Source of the DNA: Streptomyces spongiicola | Lineage (GTDB): Bacteria; Actinomycetota; Actinomycetes; Streptomycetales; Streptomycetaceae | DNA: 64,000 nt | Reading direction: 5' to 3' | Assembly (NCBI RefSeq): GCF_003122365.1 | Contig: NZ_CP029254.1 | Span: forward strand, 3,234,501-3,298,500 | Shown here: piece by piece, positions 1 to 8,518 of the stretch | Numbering within the stretch: the first letter of the stretch is position 1 | How the letters are laid out: each line of letters starts with the position of its first letter | Translations under genes and position numbers: made by a program | Notes under the pieces: model-generated | Databases searched by the model: none | What the model was told of the DNA's origin: nothing | What the model saw: the letters and a program-made list of their open reading frames with translations, nothing else

Positions 1-438
1 GCTGATGCTCTCCGGGCCCACGTGAAGCGGTTCCCGTCGGTCGAGATCACCTTGCCGTGGAAGGTGGCGGACGGGCCTCCGGTGACCAAGCGGCTGATCT
101 TCACCGGTCCTCGTGGCGGGCACGTCTGGCGTACGTCACTCAACGAGGAGGCATGGAAGCGGGCACTCGCCTCGGCTGGCGTGATCCCCGAGCGGAAGCC
201 CGGCGAGTCCTACGCCGAGTCCCGCGAGAACGGCATGCACGCCCTCCGCCACTTCTACGCCTCGGTGCTCCTGGACGCGGGAGAGAACATCAAGGCTCTC
301 GCCGAGTACCTGGGGCACTCAGACCCCGGTCTGACGCTCCGCGTATACGCGCATCTCATGCCGTCGAGCCAGGAGCGCACCCGCAAGGCGGTCGCCGCCG
401 TCTTCGACACGGCCCGGTCGGGCTCGTACCGCACCTGA
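1..438 (+). CDS. Tyrosine-type site-specific integrase, C-terminal part (5' end outside window)
   Basis: The reading frame is open from base 1, so the gene starts upstream and only the last 145 codons are visible. The segment carries the catalytic half of a phage/ICE-type tyrosine recombinase: HALRHFYASVLL (the H-x-x-R box), then EYLGHSDPGLTLRVYAHL with the late His and the nucleophilic Tyr. These enzymes catalyse integration and excision of a prophage or an actinomycete integrative element at an att site. The gene points toward gpmA and stops 80 bases from the gpmA 3' end, so an element boundary may lie in 439-518. No tRNA or excisionase gene was seen on this side. The family call is firm; the kind of element cannot be told. 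Confidence 0.9.
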   Translation, partial: ADALRAHVKRFPSVEITLPWKVADGPPVTKRLIFTGPRGGHVWRTSLNEEAWKRALASAGVIPERKPGESYAESRENGMHALRHFYASVLLDAGENIKALAEYLGHSDPGLTLRVYAHLMPSSQERTRKAVAAVFDTARSGSYRT

Positions 439-470
439 CGGCCCAGGGACGGCCCAGCGGCGGCGACAAG

Positions 471-503
471 CCCCCTACCAGCAGACAAACCGCAGGTAGG
501 GGG
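471..503. terminator. Hairpin terminator between convergent integrase and gpmA
   Basis: CCCCCTACC at 471-479 pairs with GGTAGGGGG at 495-503 around a 15-base loop. It lies between two convergent genes and could serve both strands. No U-run follows, as is usual in Streptomyces. Confidence 0.65.
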
Positions 504-518
504 CCTATTCGTGCGGGC

Positions 519-1280
519 TTACTTCTTCTTGCCCTGGTTCCTGACCGCCTCGATCGCCGCCGCGGCGGCCTCCGGGTCGAGGTAGGTGCCACCCGGGTTG
601 AGCGGCTTGAAGTCGGCGTCCAGGTCGTAGGCGAGCGGGATGCCCGTCGGGATGTTCAGGCCCGCGATGTCGGCGTCGGAGACGCCGTCCAGGTGCTTGA
701 CCAGGGCACGCAGGCTGTTCCCGTGGGCGGCGACGAGGACGGTGCGACCGGTCAGCAGGTCGGGGACGATGGCGTCGTACCAGTACGGCAGCATACGGAC
801 GACGACGTCCTTGAGGCACTCGGTACGCGGGCGCAGCTCCGGCGGGATCGCCGCGTAGCGGGCGTCGTGCGCCTGGGAGAACTCGCTGTCGTCGTCGATG
901 GGCGGCGGGGGCACGTCGTAGGAGCGCCGCCACAGCATGAACTGCTCCTCGCCGAACTCCGCGAGTGTCTGGGCCTTGTCCTTGCCCTGAAGGGCGCCGT
1001 AGTGGCGCTCGTTCAGCCGCCAGGAGCGGTGCACCGGGATCCAGTGGCGGTCCGCGGCCTCCAGCGCGAGCTGGGCGGTGCGGATGGCTCGCTTCTGGAG
1101 GGAGGTGTGCACCACGTCGGGCAGCAGACCGGCGTCCTCGAGCAGCTCGCCGCCGCGGACGGCCTCCTTCTCGCCCTTCTCCGTGAGATTGACGTCCACC
1201 CAGCCGGTGAACAGGTTCTTGGCGTTCCACTCGCTCTCGCCGTGGCGGAGGAGGATCAGCTTGTACGTCGCGTCGGCCAT
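519..1280 (-). CDS. gpmA: 2,3-bisphosphoglycerate-dependent phosphoglycerate mutase
   Basis: A 253-residue cytosolic glycolytic enzyme that interconverts 3- and 2-phosphoglycerate through a phosphohistidine. The N-terminus carries the histidine-phosphatase signature [12 protein letters not shown] with the phospho-accepting His, followed by [13 protein letters not shown]. The second active-site His lies in [19 protein letters not shown], typical of the dPGM subgroup. Length matches the family (about 250 residues). The protein ends in the Lys-rich tail GKKK. The gene is single, with a 600-bp upstream gap that holds only repeats. Confidence 0.97.
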   Translation of the reverse strand: MADATYKLILLRHGESEWNAKNLFTGWVDVNLTEKGEKEAVRGGELLEDAGLLPDVVHTSLQKRAIRTAQLALEAADRHWIPVHRSWRLNERHYGALQGKDKAQTLAEFGEEQFMLWRRSYDVPPPPIDDDSEFSQAHDARYAAIPPELRPRTECLKDVVVRMLPYWYDAIVPDLLTGRTVLVAAHGNSLRALVKHLDGVSDADIAGLNIPTGIPLAYDLDADFKPLNPGGTYLDPEAAAAAIEAVRNQGKKK

Positions 1281-1881
1281 GCGGCCGAGCCTAATCGACG
1301 CCCCGCACGGCCGACGACGGACGTCCGCCGACAGTTCGCCGACAGTTCCACGGCCTCCCGGAGAGCCCTACCTGTAATTCGCCCAGCGATGCAGGAGCAC
1401 TTACACAACCTCTGGGGGATGCCCGTATGTCCACAGCCACGCTCAAACGGGCCGCCAAGGAGAGCGTTGCCGGTCTGCCACCAGGCCCTCTGATGGTCGT
1501 GGACCGGCACCCCGGTCGACCGGCTCGGCGCTTTGGCCACCACCCTCACGGTGTCGTACCGCACGCTGGAGCGCGGCTGCTCCGCGTCGTACGCCGGACT
1601 CGTCGCAGTCCTGCGCGGCTCGGCGGTGTCGTGTCGTCGCCGGGTGCCGGTGTCATGGCCGGAGCGCGTCACCAGGTCAGGACCCAGGACCGGCAGCGCA
1701 GCGCAGGGCAAGACAGGGCAGGGCAGGGCGCAGGGCCGAGAGCCTCGGATCGGCCTGCTGCCGGCCGGCCCGGCGGGGACGCCGGATCGAACCGGGTCGA
1801 ACCGGGTCTGCCGGATCGGACCGGGTCTGCCGGATCGGACCGGGGACGCCGGATCGAACCGGATCGGACCGGGGACGCCGG
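1281..1881. other. 600-bp intergenic gap with degenerate tandem repeats
   Basis: No convincing gene is present; the long frames here are Arg/Pro/Gly-rich and look like shadows. From about 1780 to 1880 there are repeated variants of GCCGGATCG(G/A)ACCGG separated by GGGTCT or GGGGACGCC spacers. The gpmA promoter should lie near 1281-1340. Confidence 0.6.
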
Positions 1882-2373
1882 TCAGTCCGAGGCCCGCTGG
1901 GTCAGATGCGTGAACGCCTCGAGATTGCGGGTGGATTCGCCGCGCGCGACCCGCCAGGCATACTCCTTGCGGATGGCGGCGGCGAACCCGAGTTCCAGCA
2001 GGGAGTTGAACGCGCCGTCCGCGGCCTCCAGCACCGTCCCGAGCAGGCGGTCGAGTTCCTCGGGGCCGACCGCCGACAGCGGCAGCCTGCCGACGAGGTA
2101 GACGTCGCCGAGCCGGTCGACCGCGTAGCTCACCCCGTACAGCTTGAGGTTGCGCTCCAGCAGCCAACGGTGGACCCGGGCCTCGTTCTCGTCGGGGTGA
2201 CGGATGACGAAGGCGTTGACGGACAGCGTGTGCCGGCCGACGCGCAGGGAGCAGGTCGTGGCGAGCTTGCGCGTGCCGGGGAGGGTGACGACGTAGGCGC
2301 CCGGTTCCGGGCACTCCCACTCCAGCTCCGCGCTCTTGAGATACGTCTCGATGATCTGCCGCGGGTCAGCCAT
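1882..2373 (-). CDS. YbjN-domain protein
   Basis: A 163-residue acidic soluble protein of the actinobacterial YbjN family (type III secretion chaperone-like fold). The body contains the typical pattern of short beta strands followed by a helical C-terminus, for example [19 protein letters not shown] and [15 protein letters not shown]. The biochemical role is not known. The start codon overlaps the last eight bases of mshA, so the two genes are almost certainly translated from one message. This pairing is conserved in Streptomyces as far as I recall. Confidence 0.85.
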   Translation of the reverse strand: MADPRQIIETYLKSAELEWECPEPGAYVVTLPGTRKLATTCSLRVGRHTLSVNAFVIRHPDENEARVHRWLLERNLKLYGVSYAVDRLGDVYLVGRLPLSAVGPEELDRLLGTVLEAADGAFNSLLELGFAAAIRKEYAWRVARGESTRNLEAFTHLTQRASD

Positions 2374-3709
2374 GGTGGGAGCGTACGCGACGGCGGTACT
2401 CGTGCATGGCGGCCGTGTAGACGTCGGCGGTGGCCGAGGCCGCCGTGTCCCAGCCGAAGCCGCGTGCGTGCGCGGCGGCCGCCCCGCCCATCCGGGCCGT
2501 CAGGTGGGGGTCGTCGACGAAGCGGCGCAGTGCGCGGGCGTAGTCCGCGGGGTCGTGGCCGGGCACCAGGAAACCGGTCGTCCCGTCCCGCACGGCCACC
2601 GGCAGCCCGCCGACCGAGGCTGCGACGACGGGTGTGCCGGCCGCCTGCGCCTCTATGGCGACCAGCCCGAACGACTCACTGTGCGAGGGCATGACCAGCA
2701 CCGACGCCGCTCGGAACCAGTCCGCGAGCCGGTCCTGCGCGACCGGCGGCCGGAACTGGACGACATCGGCGATGCCCAGACCGGCAGCCAGTTTCTGGAG
2801 GCCCTCCGGCTTGGACAGTCCGCTGCCGCTCGGGCCGCCCACTATCGGGACCACGATCCCGGAGCGCAGCGAGGGGTCCTCCTCCAGCAGCAGCGCAACG
2901 GCCCTCAGCAGTACGTCGGGGGCCTTCAGCGGCTGGATGCGACCGGCGAACAGCGGGATCACGGCGTCCCTCGGCAGGCCCAGGCGCGCACGTGCGGCCG
3001 AACGGCCGTCGGCGACCCGGAAGCGGTCGAGGTTCACACCGGGGTGGACGACGGCGACCTTCGCGGGACGGGCCCCGTAGTGGCGGACCAGTTCGCCGGC
3101 CTCCTCGGCGGTGTTGGCGATCAGCCGGTCGGCGGCCTCGACGATCTGGGTCTCGCCGATCACCCGGGCCGCGGGCTCGGGGGTGTCCCCGTCCGCGAGC
3201 GCGGCGTTCTTGACCTTGGCCATGGTGTGCATGGCATGGACCAGGGGGACGCCCCAGCGCTCGGCGGCCAGCCAGCCGACGTGGCCGGACAGCCAGTAGT
3301 GGGAGTGGACGAGGTCGTAGTGGCCGGGCCGGTGACCCGCCCAGGCCTGCATCACCCCGTGGGTGAAGGCGCACAGCTGCGCCGGCAGGTCCTCCTTGGC
3401 CAGTCCCTCGTACGGGCCGGCGTCCACGTGCCGGACCAGCACGCCAGGCGCCAGCTCGACCGCGGACGGCAGTCCGCCCGTCGTGGCGCGGGTGAAGATC
3501 TCGACCTCCACGCCGATGGCCGCGAGCCGCCTGGCAAGCTCCACGATGTAGACGTTCATCCCGCCCGCGTCGCCGGTGCCCGGCTGGTGCAGGGGCGAGG
3601 TGTGGACACTGAGCATGGCCACCCGGCGCGGTCTGCGGTGGTGGCCGGGGAGCCGCAGCCGGGGCGGCGCCGCCAGGGTGCCGGCGAGCCGGGACACGTA
3701 CTGGCTCAC
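2366..3709 (-). CDS. mshA: D-inositol-3-phosphate glycosyltransferase (mycothiol step 1)
   Basis: A 447-residue GT4-family retaining glycosyltransferase that transfers GlcNAc from UDP-GlcNAc to 1-L-myo-inositol-1-phosphate, the first committed step of mycothiol synthesis. Family landmarks are [19 protein letters not shown] near the N-terminus (donor and acceptor loop), [11 protein letters not shown], and the C-terminal [24 protein letters not shown] motif that binds the nucleotide sugar. It starts with GTG at 3709 behind an AGAGGA-type ribosome site. The later mycothiol gene mshD lies 34 kb away, so the pathway is not clustered. The call is very secure. Confidence 0.97.
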   Translation of the reverse strand: MSQYVSRLAGTLAAPPRLRLPGHHRRPRRVAMLSVHTSPLHQPGTGDAGGMNVYIVELARRLAAIGVEVEIFTRATTGGLPSAVELAPGVLVRHVDAGPYEGLAKEDLPAQLCAFTHGVMQAWAGHRPGHYDLVHSHYWLSGHVGWLAAERWGVPLVHAMHTMAKVKNAALADGDTPEPAARVIGETQIVEAADRLIANTAEEAGELVRHYGARPAKVAVVHPGVNLDRFRVADGRSAARARLGLPRDAVIPLFAGRIQPLKAPDVLLRAVALLLEEDPSLRSGIVVPIVGGPSGSGLSKPEGLQKLAAGLGIADVVQFRPPVAQDRLADWFRAASVLVMPSHSESFGLVAIEAQAAGTPVVAASVGGLPVAVRDGTTGFLVPGHDPADYARALRRFVDDPHLTARMGGAAAAHARGFGWDTAASATADVYTAAMHEYRRRVRSHHG

Positions 3710-4049
3710 GGGGACAGTCCTCTCGGCTCTTGTACACGGGCATGGCGAAGAAGGGCGATCACGGCCCTCCGAAGCCGCTCAACAGTGGAACCGCCTCTTT
3801 CATTTCCGCTCCTCGCTCCCCTTTGCCCAATCGTTGCCAAGTGCGCGCCGGCGGAGACACAGGGATACGGGGACGAGGGAGACGAGGGGACGAGGGAGAC
3901 GAGGGGACGAGGGAGAACACGGGGCACGGGGCGCAGGGGACAAGGGGCACAGAGGCACAGAAGGCACAGCAGTACTGGGGGCACAGGAGCACGGGGGCAC
4001 GGGGGCACGGGGGCACGGCGCCGTTCTCGTCCGGTCTACCCTCGTGTCC
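3710..4049. repeat. Intergenic gap filled with GC-rich tandem repeats
   Basis: Between the divergent mshA and the methyltransferase gene. About 3860-3915 repeats GACGAGGGAGACGAGGG units, and about 3940-4018 repeats GGCACAG and then GGGGGCAC units four times in a row. The first 100 bases should contain the mshA promoter. A TACCCT hexamer at 4036-4041 is a plausible -10 for the rightward gene. Confidence 0.7.
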
Positions 4050-4892
4050 ATGCCTCCGCGCCCCGTCACACCCCCGCCCCGCCCCGTGGGCACGGTGACG
4101 CGCGGCACCACCAACCCGAACCGGCTGCGCCGCATGGACCGCTGGATCGCCGCCGTGTGCGGCCCGGCGCTCCGCCGTTCGGGAGCCTCGCCCGTCGCGG
4201 TCGACCTCGGATACGGCGCCGCTCCCTGGACCGCCGTGGAACTGCTGGAGCGGCTGCGCGCAGCCGAACCGCGCACCCGGGTCGTGGGCGTCGAGATCGA
4301 GCCTGCCCGGGTGGAGGCCGCTCGTGCGTACGCGCGGGAGGGGCTGAGCTTCGTTCACGGCGGCTTCGAGGTGCCGCTGCCCGATCCCGTCCGCCCGCTG
4401 GTGATCAGGGCCGCCAACGTACTCCGCCAGTACGACGAGGAGCGGGTCGCCGAAGTCTGGCGGCGGCTGTGCGGGCGTCTCGCTCCCGGCGGTCTCCTGG
4501 TAGAGGGGACCTGCGACGAGATCGGCCGCCGGCACGTGTGGGTGGCGCTCGGCCCGGACGGCCCGAGGACCGTCACGTTCGCCACCCGCCTCGGCTCGCT
4601 GGACCGCCCCTCCGACCTCGCCGAACGCCTGCCCAAGGCACTCATCCACCGCAATGTGCCGGGGGAACCGGTCCACGCGTTCCTTCGGGACTTCGACCGG
4701 GCGTGGGCGGCCGCGGCACCCTACGCCTCACTCGGTGCGCGGCAGCGCTGGATCAGGGCGGTGCGGCTGCTGGCCGCGGACTGGCCGCTGACGGACGCCC
4801 GCACGGACGGACGGCGGCGTTGGCGGCAGGGCGAGGTGACCGTCGAGTGGTCGGCGCTGGCCCCGGGTTCGTCCGTCGGAAGCCGCTGCTGA
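4050..4892 (+). CDS. Class I SAM-dependent methyltransferase
   Basis: A 280-residue protein with a Rossmann-type SAM site: VAVDLGYGAAPWTAVEL (motif I, residues about 49-65) and RVVGVEIEPARVEAAR (acidic end of strand 2, residues about 77-92). A later VIRAANVLRQYDEERVAEVW segment corresponds to motif IV. The substrate cannot be read from sequence. ATG at 4050 was chosen because it sits eight bases behind TACCCT, which suggests a leaderless message, and because the upstream frame is repeat DNA. It is divergent from mshA. Confidence 0.8.
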   Translation: MPPRPVTPPPRPVGTVTRGTTNPNRLRRMDRWIAAVCGPALRRSGASPVAVDLGYGAAPWTAVELLERLRAAEPRTRVVGVEIEPARVEAARAYAREGLSFVHGGFEVPLPDPVRPLVIRAANVLRQYDEERVAEVWRRLCGRLAPGGLLVEGTCDEIGRRHVWVALGPDGPRTVTFATRLGSLDRPSDLAERLPKALIHRNVPGEPVHAFLRDFDRAWAAAAPYASLGARQRWIRAVRLLAADWPLTDARTDGRRRWRQGEVTVEWSALAPGSSVGSRC

Positions 4893-4904
4893 CAGACGCC
4901 GGGC

Positions 4905-4934
4905 GGCACCCGGCACCCGGCACCCGGCACCCGG
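4905..4934. repeat. GGCACCC heptamer, four tandem copies
   Basis: Exact tandem copies of GGCACCC directly behind the methyltransferase stop codon. No coding role is evident. Confidence 0.85.
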
Positions 4935-4973
4935 GGCGGGAACGCGGTCCGGTGCCCGTGCGTCGGAACGGCG

Positions 4974-5044
4974 GGGATCGGGGATCGGGGATCGGGGATC
5001 AGGGATCAGGGATCAGGGATCAGGGATCAGGGATCAGGGATCGA
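4974..5044. repeat. GGGATC(G/A) heptamer, about ten tandem copies
   Basis: A run of GGGATCG copies that changes into GGGATCA copies after the third or fourth unit, then ends in GATCGACGG. Together with the preceding heptamer block it fills much of the 4893-5244 gap. Confidence 0.85.
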
Positions 5045-5174
5045 CGGCTGGTCCGTCCGCAGGAACGGGTGGGTGTGAAGGGTGACGGGCCGGAGCGCGG
5101 ACGGGTGACAGAAGCGGCCGGGGCGGAATTGCCCTGTCACTTCGGCTCGCGTCGTGGCACCATCGCGCCGAAAG

Positions 5175-5205
5175 CCGTAAGTTACTGACGGTAAATCATA
5201 TTTAG
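5175..5205 (+). promoter_or_regulatory. AT-rich promoter/operator candidate upstream of the NlpC/P60 gene
   Basis: A rare AT-rich stretch contains CCGT (5175) and ACGG (5188) as an inverted pair, and TTAC..GTAA within TTACTGACGGTAA (5182-5194). It lies about 40-70 bases before the GTG start. I checked for the conserved features of the ydaO-type c-di-AMP riboswitch, which precedes some Streptomyces hydrolase genes, and did not see them. Confidence 0.35.
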
Positions 5206-5244
5206 AGTGCCGAGAGTCGTCTGGCTATGTCCGGAGGGGGACTT

Positions 5245-6294
5245 GTGAACCGACGCCGCCATGCCGCCGCCGTCACGGTGGTGGGCGCCGTGACACTACT
5301 GGCCGCACCGGGCCAGGCCTTCGCCGCGCCCCAGCCGCCCGAACCGCCCGAACCTCCCCGCAAGAGCCTCGAAGAGGTACGCCGGGAACTCGACGGGCTC
5401 TACCGCAGGGCCGCTTCGGCCACGGACGCGTACAACCTGGCGGAGGAGCAGGCCGAACGGCAGTCGGCGCAGATCGTGAGGCTGGCCAAGGAGATCGCCG
5501 CGGGGCGGGCCAGGATCGACGACCTCAAGGACCGGGCCGGCGCCACGGCCCGCGCCCAGTACCGGGGCGGCGGCCTGCCGCCGGAGGCGCAGCTGGTCCT
5601 CACCGACGACCCGCACCTCTTCCTCGACGCCGCCGGACGCATCAAGGCGGGCGGCAAGGCGACCAGGGACCTCCTCGGCGAACTGAACAGGAATCAGGCC
5701 GACCTGACGGCCTACAGCAGGGAGGCCGGCGTCCAGTGGGCGCTGCTGGAGGCGAACCGGGTCGAGAAGGAGAAGCACAAGAAGGAGATCAACGAGCGGA
5801 TCGCCGCGGCCAGGAGGATAGAGGCCCAGCTCAAGAAGGAGGAGCTGGCGCGGCTGCGGAAGCTGGAGCGGGAAGCGGCGGACGAGGCCCAGACGGCGTG
5901 GCTGGGTTCCGGCGTCCTCAAGGAGATCGACGGCCGTGCGAGCGAGCAGGGCAGGGCAGCCGTGGCGTTCGCGACCGGGCAGATCGGCAAGCCCTATGTG
6001 TGGGGCGCGGAGGGGCCGGGCTCCTACGACTGCTCCGGACTGACCTCGCAGGCCTGGGCGGCCGCCGGGCGCGGGATTCCGCGCACCTCGCAGGAGCAGT
6101 GGCGGCGGCTGCCCCGTGTCGACGTCAAGGACATGCGGCCGGGCGACCTGGTCATCTACCACGCGGACGCCAGCCACGTGGGGATGTACGTGGGCGACGG
6201 CGCGATCGTCCACGCGCCCCGCCCCGGGCGGAGTGTGACGCTGGCGGGTGCGGGCTCGATGGCGATCCTCGGGATCGTCCGACCGGACAAGTGA
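5245..6294 (+). CDS. Secreted NlpC/P60 (C40) peptidoglycan endopeptidase with coiled-coil N-terminus
   Basis: A 349-residue exported cell-wall hydrolase of the actinobacterial RipA-like type. A signal peptide (Arg-rich start, hydrophobic AVTVVGAVTLLAAPGQAFA, cleavage after AFA) precedes a Pro-rich linker, then about 190 residues of coiled coil rich in Glu, Lys, Arg and Ala. The C-terminal NlpC/P60 domain has the catalytic Cys in YDCSGL and the His in SHVGMYVGDG, then IVHAP. GTG 5245 is preferred over ATG 5227 because a strong GGAGGGGG ribosome site lies just before it, inside the longer version. The coiled coil usually keeps such enzymes inactive until engaged by a partner. Confidence 0.93.
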   Translation: MNRRRHAAAVTVVGAVTLLAAPGQAFAAPQPPEPPEPPRKSLEEVRRELDGLYRRAASATDAYNLAEEQAERQSAQIVRLAKEIAAGRARIDDLKDRAGATARAQYRGGGLPPEAQLVLTDDPHLFLDAAGRIKAGGKATRDLLGELNRNQADLTAYSREAGVQWALLEANRVEKEKHKKEINERIAAARRIEAQLKKEELARLRKLEREAADEAQTAWLGSGVLKEIDGRASEQGRAAVAFATGQIGKPYVWGAEGPGSYDCSGLTSQAWAAAGRGIPRTSQEQWRRLPRVDVKDMRPGDLVIYHADASHVGMYVGDGAIVHAPRPGRSVTLAGAGSMAILGIVRPDK

Positions 6295-6319
6295 GCGAAA
6301 CCACAGCAAACCGTACGGA

Positions 6320-6358
6320 GTGAGCCGGGTCACGAGGGAGTCGCGTGACCCGGCTCAC
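6320..6358 (+). terminator. Perfect 14-bp stem terminator
   Basis: GTGAGCCGGGTCAC at 6320-6333 pairs exactly with GTGACCCGGCTCAC at 6345-6358 around an 11-base loop, 25 bases after the NlpC/P60 stop codon. Confidence 0.85.
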
Positions 6359-6539
6359 CTGCACCGGGTGACGTTCGTCATCACCCGGGGGACAACTACG
6401 CCCTGATGCGCGGCATATGCCATTCGCTCTCCCCGGAACGCCATTCCCCCGCACCCCCCGCTACCGCTATGGTCCCCGTCGGGTGGGACGTCGTTCGTCG
6501 ACCCGCCGCGCCCTCGGGGGGAGGGAAGGAAGCTCACCG

Positions 6540-7937
6540 ATGCCCGTACCCGTGCCGCGCCAGCGGACCGGCTCACCAGTCGCCGCAGGCCCCGCCGCCA
6601 CAGCGCCGGTCCCCGCACGTCCCGTCCCCGCCGAACCGACGCCGGAGCCCGCCGCGGGCACCGTGCCGGACTCCGCCGCCGAGCCGACGCCGGAGTCCAC
6701 CGCGGGCCCCGTGCCGGACTCCTTCCCACCCGTCCCGGAGTCCGCCGGAGGAGATCTCACGCTCCTCGTCATCGAGGACGACCCGGCAGGCACCTTCACC
6801 GTCCCCGAACTGCTCGGCGCCGCCGGCACACGGGTCCGCATCCGCACGGCCCGCAACCTCACCGAGGCCGAGCGGCTCCTCACCGACGACATCCACTGCA
6901 TCCTCGTGGATCTCGCGCTGCCCGGCTCCGCCCGCGAGCGCGCGGAGGGCGACGATCTGGCCGTGCTGCGGCACGTGCTGCGCATCGCGCCGAAGCACGC
7001 CGTGCTGGCGCTCGCCGCGGACGCCGACTCCGAGCGCGCCGCCGAGGCCGTGAGGGTCGGGGCACAGGACTTCCTGCACCGCGACGAGCTGGACGGAAGG
7101 GTCCTCAGCCGGGCCATCCGCTACGCGGTGGAACGCAAGCGCGCCGACGGCGCGCAGGTGAAGCTGGCCGAATCCCGGCTGCGGGCGCAGGAGAACGCCC
7201 GGCTCGAGCGGGGGCTCCTGCCCACGCCCCTGCTCCAGGGCAGCGACCTGCGGTTCGCGGCCCGCTACCGCCCGGGACGCTCGCGCGCCCTGCTCGGCGG
7301 GGACTTCTACGACACGGTCCGCACCCCGGACGGCACCGTCCACGCGATGATCGGCGACGTCTGCGGTCACGGCCCCGACGAGGCCGCCCTCGGCGTGGAA
7401 CTGCGCATCGCCTGGCGGGCGCTGACCTTCGCCGGGATGTGCGGGGACGAGCTGCTCTCCACGCTCCAGCAGGTACTGGAGCACGAGCGCGAGAGCGACG
7501 AGATCTTCGCGACCCTCTGCACGGTCGACATCGCCCCGGACGGCCGGCACGCGGGCCTGTGCCTGGCCGGCCACCCGTCCCCGCTCGTCGTCCGCCGGGG
7601 ACGGCCCGCGCAGCTGCTCCCGTACGAGAGCGGCGGCCCGGCACTGGGCCTGCTGCCACGCGCCCGCTGGCCGCGCCGGCAGGTGGAGCTGGGGGCCGCG
7701 TGGAGCCTGGTGATGTACACGGACGGCCTGATCGAGGGCCGGATCGCACCGGGCGGCGACCGGCTGGGCCAGGAAGGCATGGTCGACATGGTCAACCGCC
7801 AGCTGGCGGCCGGACTCAGCGGCGAGGCGCTGCTGGAGGCCGCGGTGGCGGAGGTAAGGGAGATGAACGGCGGCGATCTCACCGACGACGTGGCGGTGCT
7901 GCTGCTGGACCGCGACCGGGTGCACGACCGCGGCTGA
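6540..7937 (+). CDS. Response-regulator receiver fused to PP2C (SpoIIE-like) phosphatase
   Basis: A 465-residue protein. A Pro/Ala/Glu-rich N-terminal tail of about 75 residues precedes a receiver domain (LLVIEDDPAGTF acidic pocket; ILVDLALPG with the candidate phospho-Asp). A short linker helix leads to a PP2C-type serine phosphatase domain with GGDFYD, GDVCGHG and DDVAVLLL metal-binding motifs. Proteins of this layout (RsbU/RssB-like) usually dephosphorylate anti-anti-sigma factors in partner-switching control of sigma factors. No partner gene is adjacent, so the target is unknown. ATG 6540 follows GGAAGGAAG; the upstream in-frame extension is not protein-like. Confidence 0.9.
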   Translation: MPVPVPRQRTGSPVAAGPAATAPVPARPVPAEPTPEPAAGTVPDSAAEPTPESTAGPVPDSFPPVPESAGGDLTLLVIEDDPAGTFTVPELLGAAGTRVRIRTARNLTEAERLLTDDIHCILVDLALPGSARERAEGDDLAVLRHVLRIAPKHAVLALAADADSERAAEAVRVGAQDFLHRDELDGRVLSRAIRYAVERKRADGAQVKLAESRLRAQENARLERGLLPTPLLQGSDLRFAARYRPGRSRALLGGDFYDTVRTPDGTVHAMIGDVCGHGPDEAALGVELRIAWRALTFAGMCGDELLSTLQQVLEHERESDEIFATLCTVDIAPDGRHAGLCLAGHPSPLVVRRGRPAQLLPYESGGPALGLLPRARWPRRQVELGAAWSLVMYTDGLIEGRIAPGGDRLGQEGMVDMVNRQLAAGLSGEALLEAAVAEVREMNGGDLTDDVAVLLLDRDRVHDRG

Positions 7938-7959
7938 GGACCGGCTGCGGCCGGTCCTC
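7936..7959 (+). terminator. Hairpin overlapping the PP2C stop codon
   Basis: GAGGACCGGC (7936-7945) and GCCGGTCCTC (7950-7959) form a perfect 10-bp stem with a four-base loop. The left arm begins inside the TGA stop codon. Confidence 0.75.
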
Positions 7960-8029
7960 GGCGATTGCGGGTGCGCGCCGTGCACAGGAGCCCGCCCGGC
8001 CGCGCGCGCCGCGTGGCCGGCCCTACCCC

Positions 8030-8362
8030 CTACCGTCCACCGTTGTAGGGCCCGTACGGCCCGTCACTGCTGGAGCCGCCGCGCCGGCCGCCGCCGGACA
8101 CCTGCTGGAGCGCGGGGCGGACGTCGACCAGAAAGACGATCGTCGCGATCAGGCCGGCGATCTGCAGGAACAGCATCGGAATGATCAGGTTCACGGCGAC
8201 CGTGACACCGAGCAGGATCAGCCAGAGCATCTTCGACTGCTTGCCCGCCGCACGGTAGGCGTCCTCACGGGCGAAGGCGGCGAAACCCAGCGCGACCACC
8301 GCGAGGACGAGCATGGCCAGGTTGAGCAGCCAGAGAATCGTGCCGAATCCCTCGAGCAACAT
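8030..8362 (-). CDS. DUF2516 family membrane protein
   Basis: A 110-residue integral membrane protein with three hydrophobic segments: about residues 6-28 (ILWLLNLAMLVLAVVALGF), 45-65 (LWLILLGVTVAVNLIIPMLF) and 66-80. A Gly/Ser/Tyr-rich cytoplasmic tail follows. The role is unknown. It is the third gene of a conserved block (HTH, HbhA-like, DUF2516) that resembles the Rv0474-Rv0476 neighbourhood of mycobacteria. ATG 8362 with AGGCGG eight bases upstream was preferred over GTG 8371. Confidence 0.88.
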   Translation of the reverse strand: MLLEGFGTILWLLNLAMLVLAVVALGFAAFAREDAYRAAGKQSKMLWLILLGVTVAVNLIIPMLFLQIAGLIATIVFLVDVRPALQQVSGGGRRGGSSSDGPYGPYNGGR

Positions 8363-8435
8363 GCTGTGCACCGCCTAGTGGGTTGAAGCGCGCCCCGACC
8401 AGGTACGGCCGGGACAAGGCCAACGTACCCGCACA

Positions 8436-8468
8436 ACGGGCCGGGAACCCGAAAGGTGCCCGGCCCGT
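8436..8468 (-). terminator. Terminator of the HbhA-like gene
   Basis: ACGGGCCGGG (8436-8445) pairs with CCCGGCCCGT (8459-8468). It lies about 50 bases beyond the stop of the leftward HbhA-like gene and separates it from DUF2516. Confidence 0.75.
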
Positions 8469-8518
8469 GGGGGATGCGCCCCGGTCGTAGCGGCTCGGCC
8501 GCTCACGGAGCGTTACCG

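Noticed and set aside
439..518. tRNA gene as integration site next to the integrase
   Set aside because: The CCCCCTACC/GGTAGGGGG stem was checked as an acceptor or T-arm, but no cloverleaf or GTTCGA-type T-loop can be drawn.
57..1493. Long rightward frame opposite gpmA
   Set aside because: It is antisense to a clear gpmA gene and has Arg/Val/Gly-rich shadow composition.
1256..2320. Leftward frame of 354 codons across the gpmA/YbjN gap
   Set aside because: Composition is Pro/Arg-rich and follows the nucleotide repeats; it overlaps the YbjN gene in another frame.
2336..5188. Rightward frame of 950 codons over mshA and the methyltransferase
   Set aside because: It is antisense to mshA and then out of frame with the methyltransferase; high GC keeps it open by chance.
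5044..5226. c-di-AMP (ydaO) riboswitch upstream of the NlpC/P60 gene
   Set aside because: Some Streptomyces wall-hydrolase genes have one, but none of the conserved ydaO core segments could be found here.
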